Assembly: GCA_958346165.1 (NCBI GenBank)
Contig: CATVQO010000098.1
Span: 1-5,928 of the forward strand
Direction of reading: 5' to 3'
Length of the DNA: 5,928 nucleotides
DNA from: an uncultured Collinsella sp.
Lineage (GTDB): Bacteria; Actinomycetota; Coriobacteriia; Coriobacteriales; Coriobacteriaceae
Notes under the pieces: model-generated
What the model was told of the DNA's origin: nothing
The model's database searches: none
The model's input: only the letters and a program-made list of their open reading frames with translations
Shown: piece by piece, positions 4,870 to 5,928 of the stretch
How the letters are laid out: each line of letters starts with the position of its first letter
Numbering within the stretch: the stretch's first letter is position 1
Translations under genes and position numbers: made by a program

Positions 4870-5928
4870 AACCGCAGCCGTCCACGATCGAGCTGTTTTG
4901 CGTCTAACGGGCATCTTTCCGTCGATTACTCCCAATTTTGTCCAGTCAACGAATAGTTCAGACCGGAGTAATGTCTCAGCCCTTTGCTCATCTGAGCTTT
5001 TATCACGATATTCAGCATCGAGCATCCTGCATACGGCCTTAACGATCGCGCGGAATCTATCCTCATCGGATATCTGTCTGTGTGTCAGGAGAAGTACATC
5101 GTAGCCCATGGCCTGAAGCGCCGTCATGCGGTCTGCGTCACGCAAGCCATCCCCTACTCGTCCGTGCGAGGCCTTTCCCTGACATTCAATGGCCACCTGT
5201 CGCCTGCCGTCCGGCGTAGAAAGTAGTAGGTCGATATATACACGGGACTTTCCCACAATCGCTCGAGCACTTGTGCTTAGCGCCACTTCGACATTGAGCT
5301 CTATACCGCAAAACCCTTCGCCTCCCAGGGCTCGCGGCAGCCCGAGCAACAAATGCGCCTCGACCTCAAAAGGCGACGCGGCACCCAATGGAACGAGTTG
5401 CGATACCGCCATAAATCTATTGCCGTAACGCATCCCGCAAACATCTGAACAAAAACGGTCAAGGTCTCCGCCCAAAACCAAAGCGTCTCGACGCCATAAA
5501 TTTGAGGCGGTGCCGTCCTCGGACGGGCAGCGCACCCAACCGAACGTTGTCGAAATCGCGCCCGAATCAATTACACGCGAAAGCTCCGCCTCAAGTGCCG
5601 CTGGCAGGGCACACACCGCAAACAAGCCACACATCTCCGCCAATACCAAAAGAAGCTGAAGATCCGTCAGATGCCGCGACATGATGAATGTCGTCAGTAG
5701 AGGAGACGTAACCAAAAACCCATGCTCCGTTTCCAGCACGGATTCCCTGGGGAGCTCACCAAGAAACAGCCGCTGCCTAATGCTGGCAGGACAAGTCCGT
5801 TTGTTTCTCGTCCGAACCAATGTATACAACGGAAAACCGAGCGCGACCGCAGCCGTCGGGTTGCGGGCGAGATCATATCGCTGCCGGTCTTCTTCCGGCC
5901 GTGGAAGCGGCGGACACAAAGCGCGGAC
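4858..5928 (-). CDS. DUF559-like PD-(D/E)XK nuclease-fold protein, 5' end outside window
   Basis: The frame stays open to the window edge, giving 356 residues. The only nearby candidate start, TTG at 5917-5919, has no clear SD, so the N-terminus probably lies beyond the window. Counting from the edge, the N-terminal region (about 60-120) contains GFLVTSPLLT and a leucine-rich helical stretch. SPFEVEAHLLLGLPRALGG follows at about 185-203. A nuclease-like core then reads RVYIDLLL (Asp233), AIECQGKASH (Glu248, Gln250, His255), DADR (264-267) and GYDVLLLT. This D-x14-E-x-Q arrangement is like the Vsr/DUF559 endonuclease fold. I associate similar proteins with Coriobacteriia, but no function is established that I know of. 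Comparable folds occur in abortive-infection and repair proteins. The last three codons and the stop lie inside the 123-base inverted-repeat element, so the C-terminus may have been altered by its insertion. Confidence 0.7.
   Translation of the reverse strand, partial: VRALCPPLPRPEEDRQRYDLARNPTAAVALGFPLYTLVRTRNKRTCPASIRQRLFLGELPRESVLETEHGFLVTSPLLTTFIMSRHLTDLQLLLVLAEMCGLFAVCALPAALEAELSRVIDSGAISTTFGWVRCPSEDGTASNLWRRDALVLGGDLDRFCSDVCGMRYGNRFMAVSQLVPLGAASPFEVEAHLLLGLPRALGGEGFCGIELNVEVALSTSARAIVGKSRVYIDLLLSTPDGRRQVAIECQGKASHGRVGDGLRDADRMTALQAMGYDVLLLTHRQISDEDRFRAIVKAVCRMLDAEYRDKSSDEQRAETLLRSELFVDWTKLGVIDGKMPVRRKTARSWTAAVLSE

Noticed and set aside
4640..5104. Frames running through the 123-base element
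   Set aside because: They span the rubrerythrin terminator or the inverted repeats and show no domain, so the element is treated as non-coding.

Overview
The window looks like part of the chromosome of an anaerobic, moderately GC-rich Coriobacteriia member, most likely Collinsella or a close relative. This rests on GC-rich codon use, the reverse-type rubrerythrin, and a DUF559-like nuclease-fold protein of a kind I associate with Coriobacteriia. The assignment is from recall, not from a search.

Left part (1-797, minus strand): a short co-directional cluster reads leftwards. It holds a standalone HIRAN-domain protein, a 59-residue acidic/basic small protein that is easy to miss, and the N-terminus of a metallophosphoesterase that runs off the window.

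Middle-left gap (798-1189): about 390 bases hold a likely 27-residue hydrophobic peptide gene (1003-1086, minus). Its Shine-Dalgarno (SD) sits in an 11-bp hairpin, and it lies between two further hairpins (910-951 and 1145-1188). The arrangement resembles small membrane-toxin or holin-like genes.

Centre (1190-3799, minus): a two-gene operon encodes an iron-dependent alcohol dehydrogenase and a class 3-type aldehyde dehydrogenase. They are separated by 9 bases, and the first gene's stop codon overlaps the SD of the second. Together they could interconvert an alcohol, its aldehyde and the carboxylic acid using NAD(P). The leader carries two operator-like inverted repeats, centres 64 bases apart, that resemble sites of the NADH sensor Rex. 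This would suit a redox-balancing alcohol operon.

Centre-right (3800-4680): a divergent intergenic region leads into a rubrerythrin with an N-terminal rubredoxin domain. It has a good sigma-70-type promoter, a structured 5' leader and a textbook intrinsic terminator.

Right part (4681-5928): a 123-base element with 18-bp perfect terminal inverted repeats overlaps the 3' end of a minus-strand gene and supplies its stop codon. It is either a MITE-like mobile element, a terminator, or both. The gene encodes a nuclease-fold protein of unknown role whose 5' end is outside the window.

The most novel-looking items are the 27-residue peptide locus, the paired Rex-like operators and the 123-base inverted-repeat element. 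I see no CRISPR array, tRNA, rRNA or complete transposase gene.
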